In this document: positions 9,010-19,235 of the stretch, piece after piece
Layout: each line of letters starts with the position of its first letter
How positions within the stretch are numbered: the first letter of the stretch is position 1
Assembly: GCA_963575745.1 (NCBI GenBank)
Contig: CAUYUJ010018469.1
Location: forward strand, 180,258 to 204,040
Reading direction: 5' to 3'
Length of the DNA: 23,783 bases
Source of the DNA: Prorocentrum cordatum
Taxonomy: Eukaryota; Sar; Dinophyceae; Prorocentrales; Prorocentraceae
Notes under the pieces: generated by a model
Told to the model about the DNA's origin: nothing
What the model saw: only the letters and a program-made list of their open reading frames with translations
Databases searched by the model: none
Translations under genes and position numbers: made by a program

Positions 9010-9413
9010 CCCGAAGAATGGCCCACCAGTGTCTTCCGACTAGCGGAGCTCCACGAAGCCGCCAGCCCCGAGGCAGGTGCGCGGGGATCCGTCCTCCACC
9101 GGGCTGGCATGGTCCCCGGCGGGGGGTGCGCCGCGGCCGCTCGCCGCAGCGCCGCGCCCGCCAGCAGGGGTGCCCAGACGCATTCGGGAGGGGTCCGACC
9201 CAGTGTTCCCAAGAGTTTCTCTCTTTCCGGGAACACGTAACGCCGTAGTGTGCCAGCGCGCGGTCGCGCCCAAATGCCAACAATAGCCCCGTAATTGGGC
9301 AGGGCAGCGATGAGCCTGGTCGTGCGCGCGGCCTTGCAAGGCGCGGCGGCGATCAGCAGCGCGATGCGCGCGTGCGCTGCCGTCGCTTCCTGGCCAGCGC
9401 GCGCGCCCAAGGC
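9010..9413. other. GC-rich, no recognised gene
   Basis: No frame in this stretch carries a family motif. GC content is very high around 9060-9180. Confidence 0.4.
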
Positions 9414-9640
9414 CGCGGCGTTGAGCTGGAGTTCTTTGATCTTGCAATGGTTCGCCACACCGTGGAACGCGTGGAAGGCAAGAAGGCAATCGTCTTCAAG
9501 CAGGGCCGCTTCGAGGCCATCGACTTCGTCCAGGGCCGGCGTATCCGGCTGCAGTTCACCACGTCGGAGCCCTGTTCGGCCGCAGAGGTGGGCGTCAAGG
9601 AGATCGCCGCGACGTTGCTCCAGATTCCGACCAGGGGCCA
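9414..9640 (+). CDS. unidentified coding-like fragment
   Basis: One plus frame reads ELEFFDLAMVRHTVERVEG, then KKAIVFKQGRFEAIDFVQG, then RRIRLQFTT, and continues to about EIAATLLQIPT. Codon third positions are almost all G or C, and the amino-acid mix is that of an ordinary folded protein, with alternating beta-like segments. I do not recognise the family. It has no start codon of its own, and the same strand changes frame into the RNase H-like piece downstream, so it may be part of the same decayed element or a separate exon. Confidence 0.3.
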
Positions 9641-9900
9641 GGGCCGGCTTGATGCTGGCGTCCTGGCAGACCCTCGTCGACTTGCTGGTGGCCAAGGGCT
9701 TGATCGAGCAGGGCGCCATCACAGTCTAGTGGTTGCCCAACAGCCACACGGTGGCGGACGTGGTGACGACGGCTGTGCAGCCCAACGAGGTGCTCCTGCA
9801 GTTCTTCTGGTGTCCAGCATGGTGTCGACTGCTGAGCAGGAGGATGAGGAGGCGCACCGTCTGCGGCTGCGCCGCGGACAGCGTGGGAGAGCCAAGGAGC
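9640..9900 (+). pseudogene. copia-like RNase H C-terminal remnant
   Basis: One plus frame reads GLMLASWQTLVDLLVAKGL, then IEQGAITV, a TAG stop (9727-9729), then WLPNSHTVADVVTTA and VLLQFF. Copia-type RNase H ends with a helix RLxxDxxxLRxxL, a strand V-x-W-V/L-P and then LADxLTK; the order and spacing fit, with VADVVTT in place of LADxLTK. In another frame just after (about 9829-9915), EDEEAHRLRLRRGQRGRAKE resembles the charged tail of such polyproteins. The stop and frame change make it a pseudogene. RNase H would remove the RNA strand during reverse transcription. Confidence 0.45.
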
Positions 9901-9914
9901 GGAAGGTCCAGCGC

Positions 9915-10740
9915 TGGGCCGCCGCTCCAGGGCCTGCGGGCCCAGGAGGTCTTGCTGCTGCTGCTGCTGCAGGTCCTGGTGGTGGCTTCGGACGCGTTCA
10001 CATCGAGGCGTAACGGTGTGGACTGGTGAGTCTGGGCGCGCGCAATCCATAATCTGAGCCTCAAAGCGCCCTTGTGCTTGAAGTGCTCGGGCCCGCGAGC
10101 CGGAAGTGGCGGTGGCGGCGCGTGGCACTCGGCGCGCGTAGGAAGCGGCATCGTGGCAGCATTGCACCCACCCGGTGTGAAGAATGCAGCCTATTTGCTC
10201 TTCTGCCGTGCGATAGCCGATAGGCCAGTGCAGCCGGTTGTTCCTGGAAGCCCTTCCGGGGCCATTTCACCGCGCGCGCCGCCCGCCTCCGTTTGGCCCT
10301 AGTCCGAGCGAGGGCCCTGTGGCTGCACCCGTATTTGGCCGCCCCGCGGCCCGCTGAAAACTTGCTTGTTCACAGGAGGCAGGGAGGGCGATGGGACAGG
10401 ACGGGGGGGGGGTACGGCGTGACGATGCTGACGAGGAGGAGGGATGACGATGGAGGGGAATGTGGAGGTGGAAGTGGAGGAGGTGGAGGGAGGAAGAGGG
10501 GAGGGACGGATATGAGAGAAAGTGGGAGGATGGGAAACGGAGGCGGCAGATGATGAGGCAGATATGGCAGGATGGTCCATCTTTCTTCTCCCTCATCCCC
10601 CCTCTGTCCTCGCGCCACCTGCCCCTCCCCTCCTGTCCATCTCTGCATCTTCTCATTTCCCGATCTCAGCCTCGTCCCGCCGCCCATTCCTCCGCTTCCA
10701 CCTTATCCCCCCCCTCCCCCCAAAGGGGGGCGAAACGAGG
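9915..10740. other. no recognised gene
   Basis: A CTG/CAG run (about 9952-9972) gives a poly-Gln/Ala/Leu artefact. The remainder is GC-rich and then GA-rich or CT-rich, with several short overlapping frames and no motif. Confidence 0.45.
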
Positions 10741-10741
10741 A

Positions 10742-11156
10742 ACATGATGCTGATGATGAAGGTGGTGATGATGATACCGATGAGGAAAAGGATGCGTATC
10801 AGGATGATGATGAGGATGGAAGTGATAAAAGGGTGATGACGATGATGCCAATGATCATACTGATGGTGATGAGGATGATGATGCGTCTGAGTGTGGTGGT
10901 GCTGATGACGGTGATGAGGACGATGCTGGTGGTAATGGTGCTGATTGTGAAGACGATGATGATGATTCGGATGATGATGATGATGATGATTTTGCTGCTG
11001 ATGATGAAGATGAATATGAAGATGAAGATGAATATGAATATGAATATGCAGATGAAGATGAAGATGATCACGATGACGATGATGATGATGGTGATTCTGG
11101 TGGTGGTGATGATGATTCGGATGATGATGATGCTGAGGATGATGATGATGATGAAC

Positions 11157-11237
<81 letters not shown>

Positions 11238-11284
11238 ATGATGATGATGATGATCATGATGGTGGTGGATGATGGGGGTGGTGG

Positions 11285-11330
<46 letters not shown>

Positions 11331-11334
11331 GATG
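10742..11334 (+). repeat. (GAT)n microsatellite, interrupted then pure
   Basis: About 590 bp. The left part is interrupted by GGT, GCT, GAA, TAT and GAG units; 11158-11240 is nearly pure. It ends directly against the region that holds the non-LTR retrotransposon. Confidence 0.95.
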
Positions 11335-11750
11335 GGCCCAGCCAAATGCGCGACGTGCCCATCGCCGAACTCACTCTTGAGGAACGTTGGTTGTCGGCGC
11401 TGTGCTGGTGGGCAACCGTGTGGTGGCAGGGCGCCGTGCTTCTGGCGGTGGTTGACCTGTGGGCGTGGGCCGTCGTCGTGCCAGCTGACGCGGGCGCAGC
11501 GCGGACGGCGACGGTTCCAGCGCACCGCGCGCAAGGTGTGAATTCTCGCCGCGGCCGGGGCGCTCACCGAATAAACGGAAAGTGTAATCACCCAGCAGGG
11601 CCGTGCGACGCAGTGGTGCCCGGGCTGTAACCCAAGCGGCTGGGGTATGGCGCGCCGGGCGCGAATGCGCTCATGGTGGTGTTCACGGGGCTGTTGCCGA
11701 GTACATTCATCACGAGGCGCGCGGGGTGCCAGCCTGGGCCCGACGCCAGA
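11335..11750 (+). other. GC-rich sequence upstream of the LINE remnant, no firm call
   Basis: A frame leaving the GAT array reads MRDVPIAELTLEERWLSAL, then a Trp/Ala/Val-rich hydrophobic stretch. It may be a trace of coding sequence, but no family is recognised. If the downstream LINE was once complete, its reverse transcriptase fingers and palm would be expected in this area; I cannot see them. Confidence 0.25.
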
Positions 11751-12330
11751 CAGACAATGCGCGCTGTTTAGAACGGGCATGACCAGCCAGTACGGCTGTA
11801 TCAACCAGAGGCTCAGAAGCGTGGCCAGGCGCAACGAAACCCCAACGAGGCTCGTTGTGCCGCAGTGGCAGAGATGCGGCAGGCGGAGGCACGGCTGAGG
11901 CAAGACGGAGCTTGGATTGAGCCCCGCGCGACCTCGGGCACCCTGCGGGGCTCCCGAGTCCTGCAGCTCATATTTGCTGCTGGCTTCCAGGAGCTGTGCA
12001 TCTGCATGGAGCCAGGGGGCCCTGCGCAGCGGGAGGCGGCGGCGGCGTTCGCCGCCCGCGTCGGGTACCGGGACGACCAGCAGGTCCGGGCACGAGCGGG
12101 GCCGACGCGCACTGGCCGGCGGTGCGAGGGTCGCTCTCGAGGGAGGGGCGGAGATCAACGATGAAAGTTCCAAAGTCTGGCCGAACGCGGCAGACGCTTT
12201 GTGCGGCGACGAAAATGCCTTCATTCCAGCGGAGAGGCAGCTGATCGCTGCGTTTCCGTGATCTTGCGGCGGTATCCAGGTGCTCGGCACAGCCTCCTTC
12301 AGCGACGCTGGGAACTAGGTCACTGTTGGT
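11750..12330 (+). pseudogene. non-LTR retrotransposon reverse transcriptase, palm/thumb remnant
   Basis: The clearest part is one plus frame: GGAEINDESSKVWPNAA at about 12143-12193, then GDENAFIPAERQ, a TGA at 12259-12261 and then, in the same frame, GGIQVLGT (12268-12291). Non-LTR reverse transcriptases have this order after the YADD box: a helix, a G-xx-x-N-x-x-K-x-x-V-W strand, and then GxxVLGxP. Upstream pieces are weaker: a possible decayed active-site region reading GYRDDQQV at about 12061-12084, and GMTSQYGCINQ near 11779-11811. Frame changes and stops make it inactive. It appears continuous with the C-terminal domain below. Confidence 0.5.
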
Positions 12331-12599
12331 GCGCCGAGCGCGGCGCGGACGGATACGAGGTTTGAAAAGGCGCGGCTTGTGGCCTCCACATTCTACCTTT
12401 CGAATGAAAGGAGCGGGTCGCTGTCGGGCACCAGGCAGCTGTGGAGTGATCCCCGTGGTGACAGGCAGGCTGCTGCTGCGGAGTTGGCCTGGTGGTGCAG
12501 CGTCTGGGTCTGCCAGTGCTCGCGGCGAAGTTGGGAATGCGCGAGCAGTTTGACGCGCAGTGAGGACAAGCCGAGCGCGCCATGCAGTGCCTGCCTTGC

Positions 12600-13792
12600 C
12601 TGGTCGAGTGGCACGGTGTCTTCCGCTTCGGGGCGGCGCAGCTTGTGGAGTGCGAGGCCGGGCCGTGGACTGCAGGCGCCAGCCTTGGGCAGCCCGCTTG
12701 CGCGTGCGTGCCTTCGGCGCGCCCCACGCCGGACGATCTAGACGTGCGTGGAGAGAAGGTGCCGGGCCAGGTCCAGCGTCGCTGGCATGCGCAGGCGACC
12801 CGTCTTGGTGCGAGGCGGATGGGCAGTGCAAGCAGGTGACGCTGAGTGCAGGTGGCTCTGGGACGGGATGCGTGTGGCGCAACCTGCCACGTGAGAAAGC
12901 GGTTCTGTTTCCTTACGCCCATTTTTGGATCGCCGCGCGAGGCCGCCTTGGTCTCGATGAGGTGCGCTCATGGGCTGTCGATGCGACGGCGCCGCGGGCA
13001 AGGCGGGGCTGGAAATGCTTGGGCGCTTGGGGGTCTGTCTCCAGTGTGCGTGCCTCTCTGCGAAGCAGAGCGGCAGGCGGCAACCACTCCGGAGCATCGT
13101 CCAGGCGCTGATGAAAGAGATTGGCGCGCTGACTACGCTGCGAGCGAAGAGCACCACGTACAGGAACCACCATTACCTCTGAGCAAGCGGTGGCCAGGTG
13201 GCGGTCGCAGGCCCCGGCGCGCCAGAAGGCGATCCGGTAGATATTGTGGCCGCGTGCCCCAGGGAAGCGCGCCAGCGGGGGGGCTGGATGTCACAGTCCG
13301 CTCGCCGCTGGCCGTCGGCGTGCCGCGCGCGAGCGGGCAGGCTGACGCCCTTCCGGGCATCGCGGCGCGCGCGGGCGTCGAGGACAAAGGGCGCGGCTCT
13401 GCGGCCCGTCTGTGGCGGCCCTGTCATGGGAGACTTTCGGTCGGGCCCATGGCGAGAGCGCGCAGGTGCTGGAAGAGGTGCCGTGTCGGGCAGCATCTGA
13501 CGACGAGAGGGCGCCGCAGCGCTGGGCCCCCTCGTGGAGGGCTGCGGCGAAAGGAATCATGCCTTCCGCGGTGGCGCATGGCGTGTTCTGGTTGGTGCGG
13601 ACGGAGGCCGCCGGGCATGCAGCTGCGACGTGGATGTCTGCTCTTGCAGCCGGGGCAGTCGACGTCGAGGGGGAGGCCGGCGCGGCCGCGGAGAGCCGCA
13701 TGGGCGAGCTCGTGGGCGCGGTCGCCGCTGGGGAGGCGCGGGGCGATGCCCAGGAGCTGTGGGCAACGCTTGTTTTTATAAAACAAGTGTGA
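12600..13792 (+). pseudogene. non-LTR retrotransposon C-terminal domain (zinc motif and nuclease-like region), frameshifted
   Basis: Read in order across changing plus frames: PTPDDLDV (near 12730); LSAGGSGTG at 12842-12868; YAHFWIAARGRLGLDEVR at 12914-12967; CRCDGAAGKAGLEMLG followed by CLQCACLSAKQ (about 12976-13068); SIVQALMKEIGA (about 13094-13129); a stop at 13180-13182; GDPVDIVAA (about 13231-13257); GGLDVTVRSPL (about 13279-13311); and ALSWETFGRAHGESAQVLEEV (about 13419-13481). LINE-type elements of protists share this sequence of features: SGPGAxAWL, HFxxAxRxRLGL, a Cys-rich zinc motif, a DIxxxxxxxxxxLDVTVxSPL nuclease-like strand pair, and PLxxExxGG before a final helix. At least four frame changes and one stop show decay. 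It is bracketed by GAT arrays. The lineage is not resolved. Confidence 0.65.
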
Positions 13793-13936
13793 GTCATAGT
13801 GAACACGGTTTTGGCGATGATGCCCAGGAGCTGGGTGCAGCGCGTGGCAGCATCTGCGAGGCAGCGCGTGTGGGTGATTTTTTTCGTGTGGACTTTTTAA
13901 GGGTGAGTCATGGTGAAGACGGTGCTGGCAATGACC
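13742..13936 (+). repeat. overlapping short direct duplications at the end of the LINE remnant
   Basis: CGATGCCCAGGAGCTG (13744-13759) recurs with three extra bases at 13816-13832. Separately, GTGAGTCATAGTGAACACGG (13789-13808) recurs as GTGAGTCATGGTGAAGACGG (13903-13922). The second pair starts with GTGAGT, the classic 5' splice-site string, but nothing else shows that an intron begins there. Confidence 0.7.
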
Positions 13937-14224
13937 ATACTGATGCTGACGATGACGATCATGGTTTCGATGAGGATAGTGATAATGATGACGATGTTGA
14001 GGATGATGGTGGTTGAAAGGGGTGATGTTGGTGCGCATGATGATGGTGATGGCGATGGTTGTGATTATCATGATACTTATGATGATGGCATTTGCTGGGG
14101 GTGGTGCTGACAGTAATGCTGATGATGCTGATGATGATGATGGTGGTGATGAAGCTGCTGCTGCTGCGGATGATGATGGTAATGATGATGATGATGACCA
14201 AGATGATGATGGTGATGGTGATGG

Positions 14225-14283
<59 letters not shown>

Positions 14284-14352
14284 ATGATGATGTCGGGGAG
14301 GGGGGTGAATATGGTAATGAGGTGATGACGGTGATGATGCCAATGATGGTGA
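13914..14352 (+). repeat. (GAT)n-rich array, strongly interrupted
   Basis: GAT/ATG/TGA units with frequent GGT, GCT, TTG and CAT interruptions. The purest part is at 14205-14272. Confidence 0.85.
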
Positions 14353-14488
14353 TGTGTAGGAGAAGAAGCGAGGATGTGGTACATTAGGAAGCGGAAGGAC
14401 ATGTATGGAAAATGGGATGCAGAACAACCAAGGGGGGGAGTGAGGGAGGACGAGGACGGCGTGGGAGGGAGGAGATGGTGCTGTTATT

Positions 14489-15396
<908 letters not shown>

Positions 15397-15458
15397 ATGA
15401 TTACAGATGGTGACTATGAAGGTGGAAACTCAAAATAATAGGACGGATAAGGACGTTG

Positions 15459-15690
15459 AGGAGGAGGAGGAGGAGGAGGAAGAGGAGGAAAAGGAGGAGG
15501 AGGAGGAGGAGGAGGAGGAGGAGGAGGAGGAGGAGGAGGAGGAGAGGAGGAGGAGGAGGAGGAGAGGAGGGGAGGAGTGGGACGCGACTGTGGAGGAGGA
15601 AGAAGAGGAGGAGGGGGATCAGGAGGAGGAGGAGGAGGAGGAGGAGGAGGAGGCGGAGGAGGAAGAGGAGGAAGAGGAGGAGGAGGAGGC
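15459..15690 (+). repeat. (GAG)n microsatellite
   Basis: About 230 bp of GAG/GGA with GAA and GCG interruptions, 60 bp downstream of the GAT array. Confidence 0.95.
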
Positions 15691-15694
15691 CTTG

Positions 15695-15895
15695 GCGTTG
15701 CCGCCGTGAGTTCCGCTGGCCCGACGCAAGGTGGGGCCCGCTGGGGGCTCTGGCGGCCCTGCTCGGCGCGTTCCTGTTCGGTGCGCGCCTGGGGAGCTGG
15801 CAGGCGGAGCTGCCTCCGGCGGACGTAGGCCCGCTCGCCCTTCCCCACCACAAGAGGCAGGGGCCCGAGGGCAACGGGTCCCAAGGTTTCTCGCG
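15695..15895 (+). CDS. weak coding-like segment with a hydrophobic helix
   Basis: One plus frame reads EFRWPDARWGPLGALAALLG, then AFLFGARLGSWQAEL, then charged residues to EGNGSQGF. The hydrophobic stretch could be a membrane segment, and codons end mostly in G or C. There is no start codon, and both ends merge into microsatellite frames. No family is recognised; it may be an exon remnant or chance in GC-rich DNA. Confidence 0.2.
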
Positions 15896-15905
15896 GCTTT
15901 CTGCT

Positions 15906-16025
15906 CGTCGTCATCTTGGTCGCCGTCGCCGTCGTCGCCGTCGTGGCCGTCGCCGTCGTCGTCGTGGCAGTCGTCGTCGTGGCCGTCATCGTCGTGGCCG
16001 TCGCCGTCATCGTCGTTGCCGTCGC

Positions 16026-16062
<37 letters not shown>
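15906..16062 (+). repeat. (GTC)n microsatellite with GCC/GTG interruptions
   Basis: GTC/TCG/CGT units with GCC, TGG and ATC interruptions. The last 40 bp are pure GTC. Confidence 0.9.
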
Positions 16063-16063
<1 letters not shown>

Positions 16064-16908
16064 TCTTCCTCTTCCTTTGGGTGGCTGTAGTGTAACGCTT
16101 TGCTGTGGGAGTGCGCTGATCCCACGCTCCGTGGGCGCTCGGGCCCCACCTCGCCACACCCGTGCTGTGCACGATGCAGGCAGTGCCCGCGGTCCTGGCT
16201 CCAAGGTGGTCCTGGCTTCTCCGGGGATGCCCGGGTGACCTCCGGAGCGCCGGGCGCCTCCGGGCCTCCCCCCAAAGCCTCCCACGGGGCCATCTGGGGC
16301 CGCCGAGGCCCTCTCGGGCGCCCCCCGCGGCCCCCATGAGAGAGCCCCGACGCTGCGAACGCGCCTCCTCCTCCTCCTCCTCCTCCTCCTCCTCCTCCTG
16401 CCTCGCGAAGACTCACGACCAGAGAGCCCCTGGACTGCATGCTCCTGGCGCCACGCCTCGAGCTGCGCCGAGCTGCGACGGTCCCGGGGCGCGAGGCCGG
16501 GCGGCGCCGCCCCGCGCGTGGCAGAACTCGCCACGCCTGGATCTCATCGGGAGGGCCCCTCACGGGGCCCTCGTCGAGGGCCCCGTGCGGGTGAGCGGCG
16601 AGCCCTCGACGCGGGGAAGCGCCGTGGTCAGAGTCAGGGCCAAATCTGGTGAACATCCATGGCATGTTCGGGCGTTGCTGGCGTCAAAGAGGCTCTCATG
16701 AAGGACCATCTAACCTCGAGAGGGGCGCGGCCAGCCCGCGGCCGGGCCCTGGGCCGGGTTCACCTCTGGCCTCCAGTTGTCCGTGCGGCCGCGGCGTGTC
16801 CGCACGCCGCCCGCTTTGGCCGCGGTTTTGGGGCCACGGCGGCGGCCCGTGCCCTCGGCGCCGCGGAGAAGGTGACGACGACGACGACGGCGGCGACGGG
16901 GGGGCCCT
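16063..16908. other. GC-rich, no recognised gene; short CTC run
   Basis: A short CTC microsatellite lies at about 16366-16400. The perfect palindrome at 16561-16587 is listed separately. Several overlapping frames are open because of base composition; none shows a family motif. Confidence 0.45.
16561..16587. repeat. perfect 27-nt palindrome
   Basis: A 13-nt arm CACGGGGCCCTCG at 16561-16573 and its exact reverse complement at 16575-16587 are separated by a single T. It could extrude as a cruciform. No T-run follows, so a terminator role is not indicated. Confidence 0.85.
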
Positions 16909-16910
16909 CT

Positions 16911-17022
16911 TCCTCCTCCTCGTGCTCCTCCTCGCCCCCCTCCTCTTGCTCCTCCTCCTCCTCCTCCTCCTCCTCCTCCTCTTCTTCCTCCTCCTCTTCT
17001 TCCTCCTCCTCCTCCTCCGTCA
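16911..17022 (+). repeat. (CTC)n microsatellite
   Basis: TCC/CTC units with TTC and GCC interruptions, about 110 bp. A short GAC run (16872-16898) lies just upstream. Confidence 0.9.
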
Positions 17023-17163
17023 GCAGAGAGGAGGGTGAACGGCTCTCTTGTCGCCATGGCGGGACGCGATTCGAAGAGCTGGTCAGGCTGAAGCGCGAGA
17101 GGGGCGTGGGGACCGATTTTGAGCGAATTTGGCTCCATCCCCCCTCGCACGGCCACGCGCAGA

Positions 17164-17274
17164 GGGGGAAGTCTCATAGAAGCACCCATGCTTCTTAGAA
17201 GGCGTGGGCCTTGTCCATATATTTAGGGCGGGCATCTTCTAAAAAGCAGCCTCCTTCTAAGAAGCCTTCCCCCC
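17164..17274. mobile_element. palindromic MITE, copy 1
   Basis: The ends GGGGGAAG and CTTCCCCC form terminal inverted repeats. Each arm contains two tandem copies of a near-palindrome of the form GCTTCTTAGAAG: 17189-17202 is the clear one on the left, and CCTTCTAAGAA at 17253-17263 on the right. The centre is AT-rich (CCATATATTTAGGGC). It is about 111 bp and non-coding. It matches a second copy at 20465-20570 along its length, at roughly three quarters identity by eye, with the 16-bp block TGCTTCTTAGAAGGCG identical. Confidence 0.75.
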
Positions 17275-17826
17275 TTCCCCTACCCCCTTGTGCGCGCCGC
17301 CAACGCTTGGCCGATTTTCTCTGGGCTAGTCCAGCTCAGACCTCTCCCCAGCCACCTCCAAGCTTCCCCCGACCCTGGGCCTAGGGACGGAGGGTGAACC
17401 TCCCCCGCGGTCGGCGCACGATCCAGATCCCGATCTGCTTCAGGGGCCTTACTTCAAGAATCGACATGTCTTTGCCGATGCTTGCTCTTCTCAGGAGGGG
17501 AAAGAACACACAGACACAATCAATCGTCGATTCCCCAGAAAATATGGAAAGTGTGGGAAGCGGGGAGAAATAGCAAACACAGAAACTATGGGAAAATGTT
17601 GGGAATCGGGTTATTTGTGTCTATTTATTTGTGTGTCCCAGGGCCCCTTCATCTTCGTGGGCGGGCCCGAGCTCAATCCACTCTACCCGCCTTCCTGCTA
17701 CGTGCTTCCGCCTGCTTCCTCCGATCTCGTAGCCTCGGATGCCAGGACTCGACCCACGTACCCCGCTCCGGTCCCTCGTGCGGGCCAGGGCGTGAGCAAG
17801 GGCATTGGGCAACACTTCGATCTCCT
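17275..17826. other. no recognised gene
   Basis: CT-rich, then less GC-rich sequence with ordinary composition. The open frames carry no family motif. Confidence 0.4.
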
Positions 17827-17916
17827 GGGAGGAGGAGGAGGAAGAGGAGGAGGAGGAGGAGGAGGAGGAGGAGGAGGAGGAGGAGGAGGAGGAGGAGGAG
17901 GAGGAGGAGGAGGAGG
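17827..17916 (+). repeat. (GAG)n microsatellite
   Basis: About 90 bp, nearly pure. The poly-Glu and poly-Arg frames crossing it are artefacts. Confidence 0.95.
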
Positions 17917-18273
17917 ACGGAGATGAACATGAGGAAGATGAGGAGGCTTGCAGCCGAAGTCTTCTGCAGGGGGCGCGGTGCCTTGTCTGGGGTTGCCTTT
18001 GCATCCTTTCGTGTCGGCGCGCGCAGCGGGGTGGGGCGACAGTGGCGGCCTGCTTCAGAGGCCTGGGGCCTGTTAGAGAGCCTGGACGGGCCGGGGGCTT
18101 CTCGGTAGGCTGCCTCGCCAAACCCCCAGGTTCGTGCCGCCAACCTATCGTGCCGCCGACCTGCTTTCTCGGGTCTATCCTCAACCTTGTCTCCCAAAGC
18201 TGTTGGTACGACGCCTCCCCCCCATAGATACCATAGATGCTCTGCCATACGCCCCCCCTGTCCTCCTCCTCCA

Positions 18274-18375
18274 TGGATTTTCTTGTGGACCGTGCGTTGA
18301 TATTGGAACGATGCAGAGTCGATCAGCTCTGCCCCTGCGCAAGGACAACACGCGCATCTCGAGAAGTGTATCCTC
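18274..18375 (+). ncRNA. U6 snRNA-like sequence, variant or pseudogene
   Basis: ATTGGAACGAT at 18302-18312, CAGAG at 18314-18318, GAT and AGC at 18321-18327, GCCCCTGCGCAAGGA at 18331-18345 and ACACGC at 18348-18353 match eukaryotic U6 in the same order and spacing. GAGAAG follows near 18361. This is the region from just upstream of the ACAGAGA box through the internal stem-loop. U6 is the catalytic RNA of the spliceosome. Differences matter: the ACAGAGA box reads GCAGAGT, and the GGAUGACACGC segment reads GGACAACACGC. The AGC triad is intact. The usual 5' stem-loop is not recognisable in 18274-18301, and no T-run ends it; the next TTTTT is at 18491-18495. I estimate about 80 percent identity over 55 nt. 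It could be a retroposed pseudogene or a divergent gene; the outer limits are guesses. Confidence 0.75.
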
Positions 18376-18497
18376 CGTCTCCGAAAAGTGCGCTGTAGGA
18401 GAAACGGAGCTGCCAGCGCGACGCCACTGCAGTTTGCTTCCGCGCGGACGTACTTGGACCTTGCACCCTTCCCGTGCGCTCGTGCTGTGGTTTTTGA

Positions 18498-18985
18498 ATG
18501 TGGCGAGCAGGTGCCGGCAGCAACGGTACTGGAGAGCAGCTGGGAGTCCTGGCGCAGCTCTCGGAGGAGAGACTCCAGAACATCACCTCCAACCTTGCTC
18601 TGCTGCAGGGCCTTCACCAAGTGGTGGCCAAGGCAGATGACACCTACGAGGAGGTGTACCACAAGCAGCTGGTCCGGTACGGCCTCGACTCCTTGGAGCC
18701 GGGCGAGAAGGACTGGAACAGCTTTGTGGTCGAGGCCCGTACCACGGGGCCCGTGTTTTTAGAGGGCAAGGAGTGCCTCAGAGACGCCGTCGCGAACATG
18801 CAGCGGCTGATCAGGAGAGCGCCCGACTACCTGCGAAGCCTCGTGCGGTACCTCAGAGAGGATGATGCCGACGAGGCAGGCTGGTATCTCTCCAAGGTGG
18901 TCAAGCTGGTAGACACCATAAAAGACAGCATGGAGCGGGCGGGCGAGAAGTTCGGTCAGGTCGACGTCGCCGTGGGCGGCATGTC
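18498..18985 (+). CDS. unidentified protein exon, mainly helical
   Basis: This is the cleanest coding signal in the window. About 160 residues have balanced composition and mostly G/C-ending codons. A TGA (18495-18497) closes the frame just upstream. Readable segments include GVLAQLSEERLQNITSNLAL, then VVAKADDTYEEVYHKQLVRY, GEKDWNSFVVEA, CLRDAVANMQRLIRRA, LSKVVKLVDTIKDSMERAGE and QVDVAVGGMSL. These suggest several amphipathic helices and a soluble, all-alpha protein. I recognise no family. It may begin at the ATG or, more likely, after the AG at 18509-18510 or 18519-18520 as an internal exon. After 18985 the translation becomes a Pro/Phe/Leu tract from pyrimidine-rich DNA, so the exon must end near there. 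No GT lies within the expected window; AG followed by GA (near 18996) is a possible non-canonical donor, a type known in dinoflagellates. Confidence 0.6.
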
Positions 18986-19014
18986 GCTGGACGCGAGGAC
19001 TGGGCATAAAGCTG

Positions 19015-19199
19015 GCGCCTGCCCCTTCCCCATCCCCTTCCGCATACCCTCCCAAGTCCTCCCGTCCCTGCCCTTTCCCTTTTCCCCCTTTTCTCTCCTT
19101 CCTCCCCTCTCCCCCCTCCGCTTCCGACCCTTTCGCGGCTTTCCCGCCTGGCCTCAATCCGCTCAAGATCGGGATCCCGCAAAATGGGGGTGTGCCCCG

Positions 19200-19235
<36 letters not shown>

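Noticed and set aside
12393-12614. Minus-strand frame reading as ordinary protein opposite the LINE
   Set aside because: It lies antisense to a region better explained by the plus-strand LINE, and no family motif supports it.
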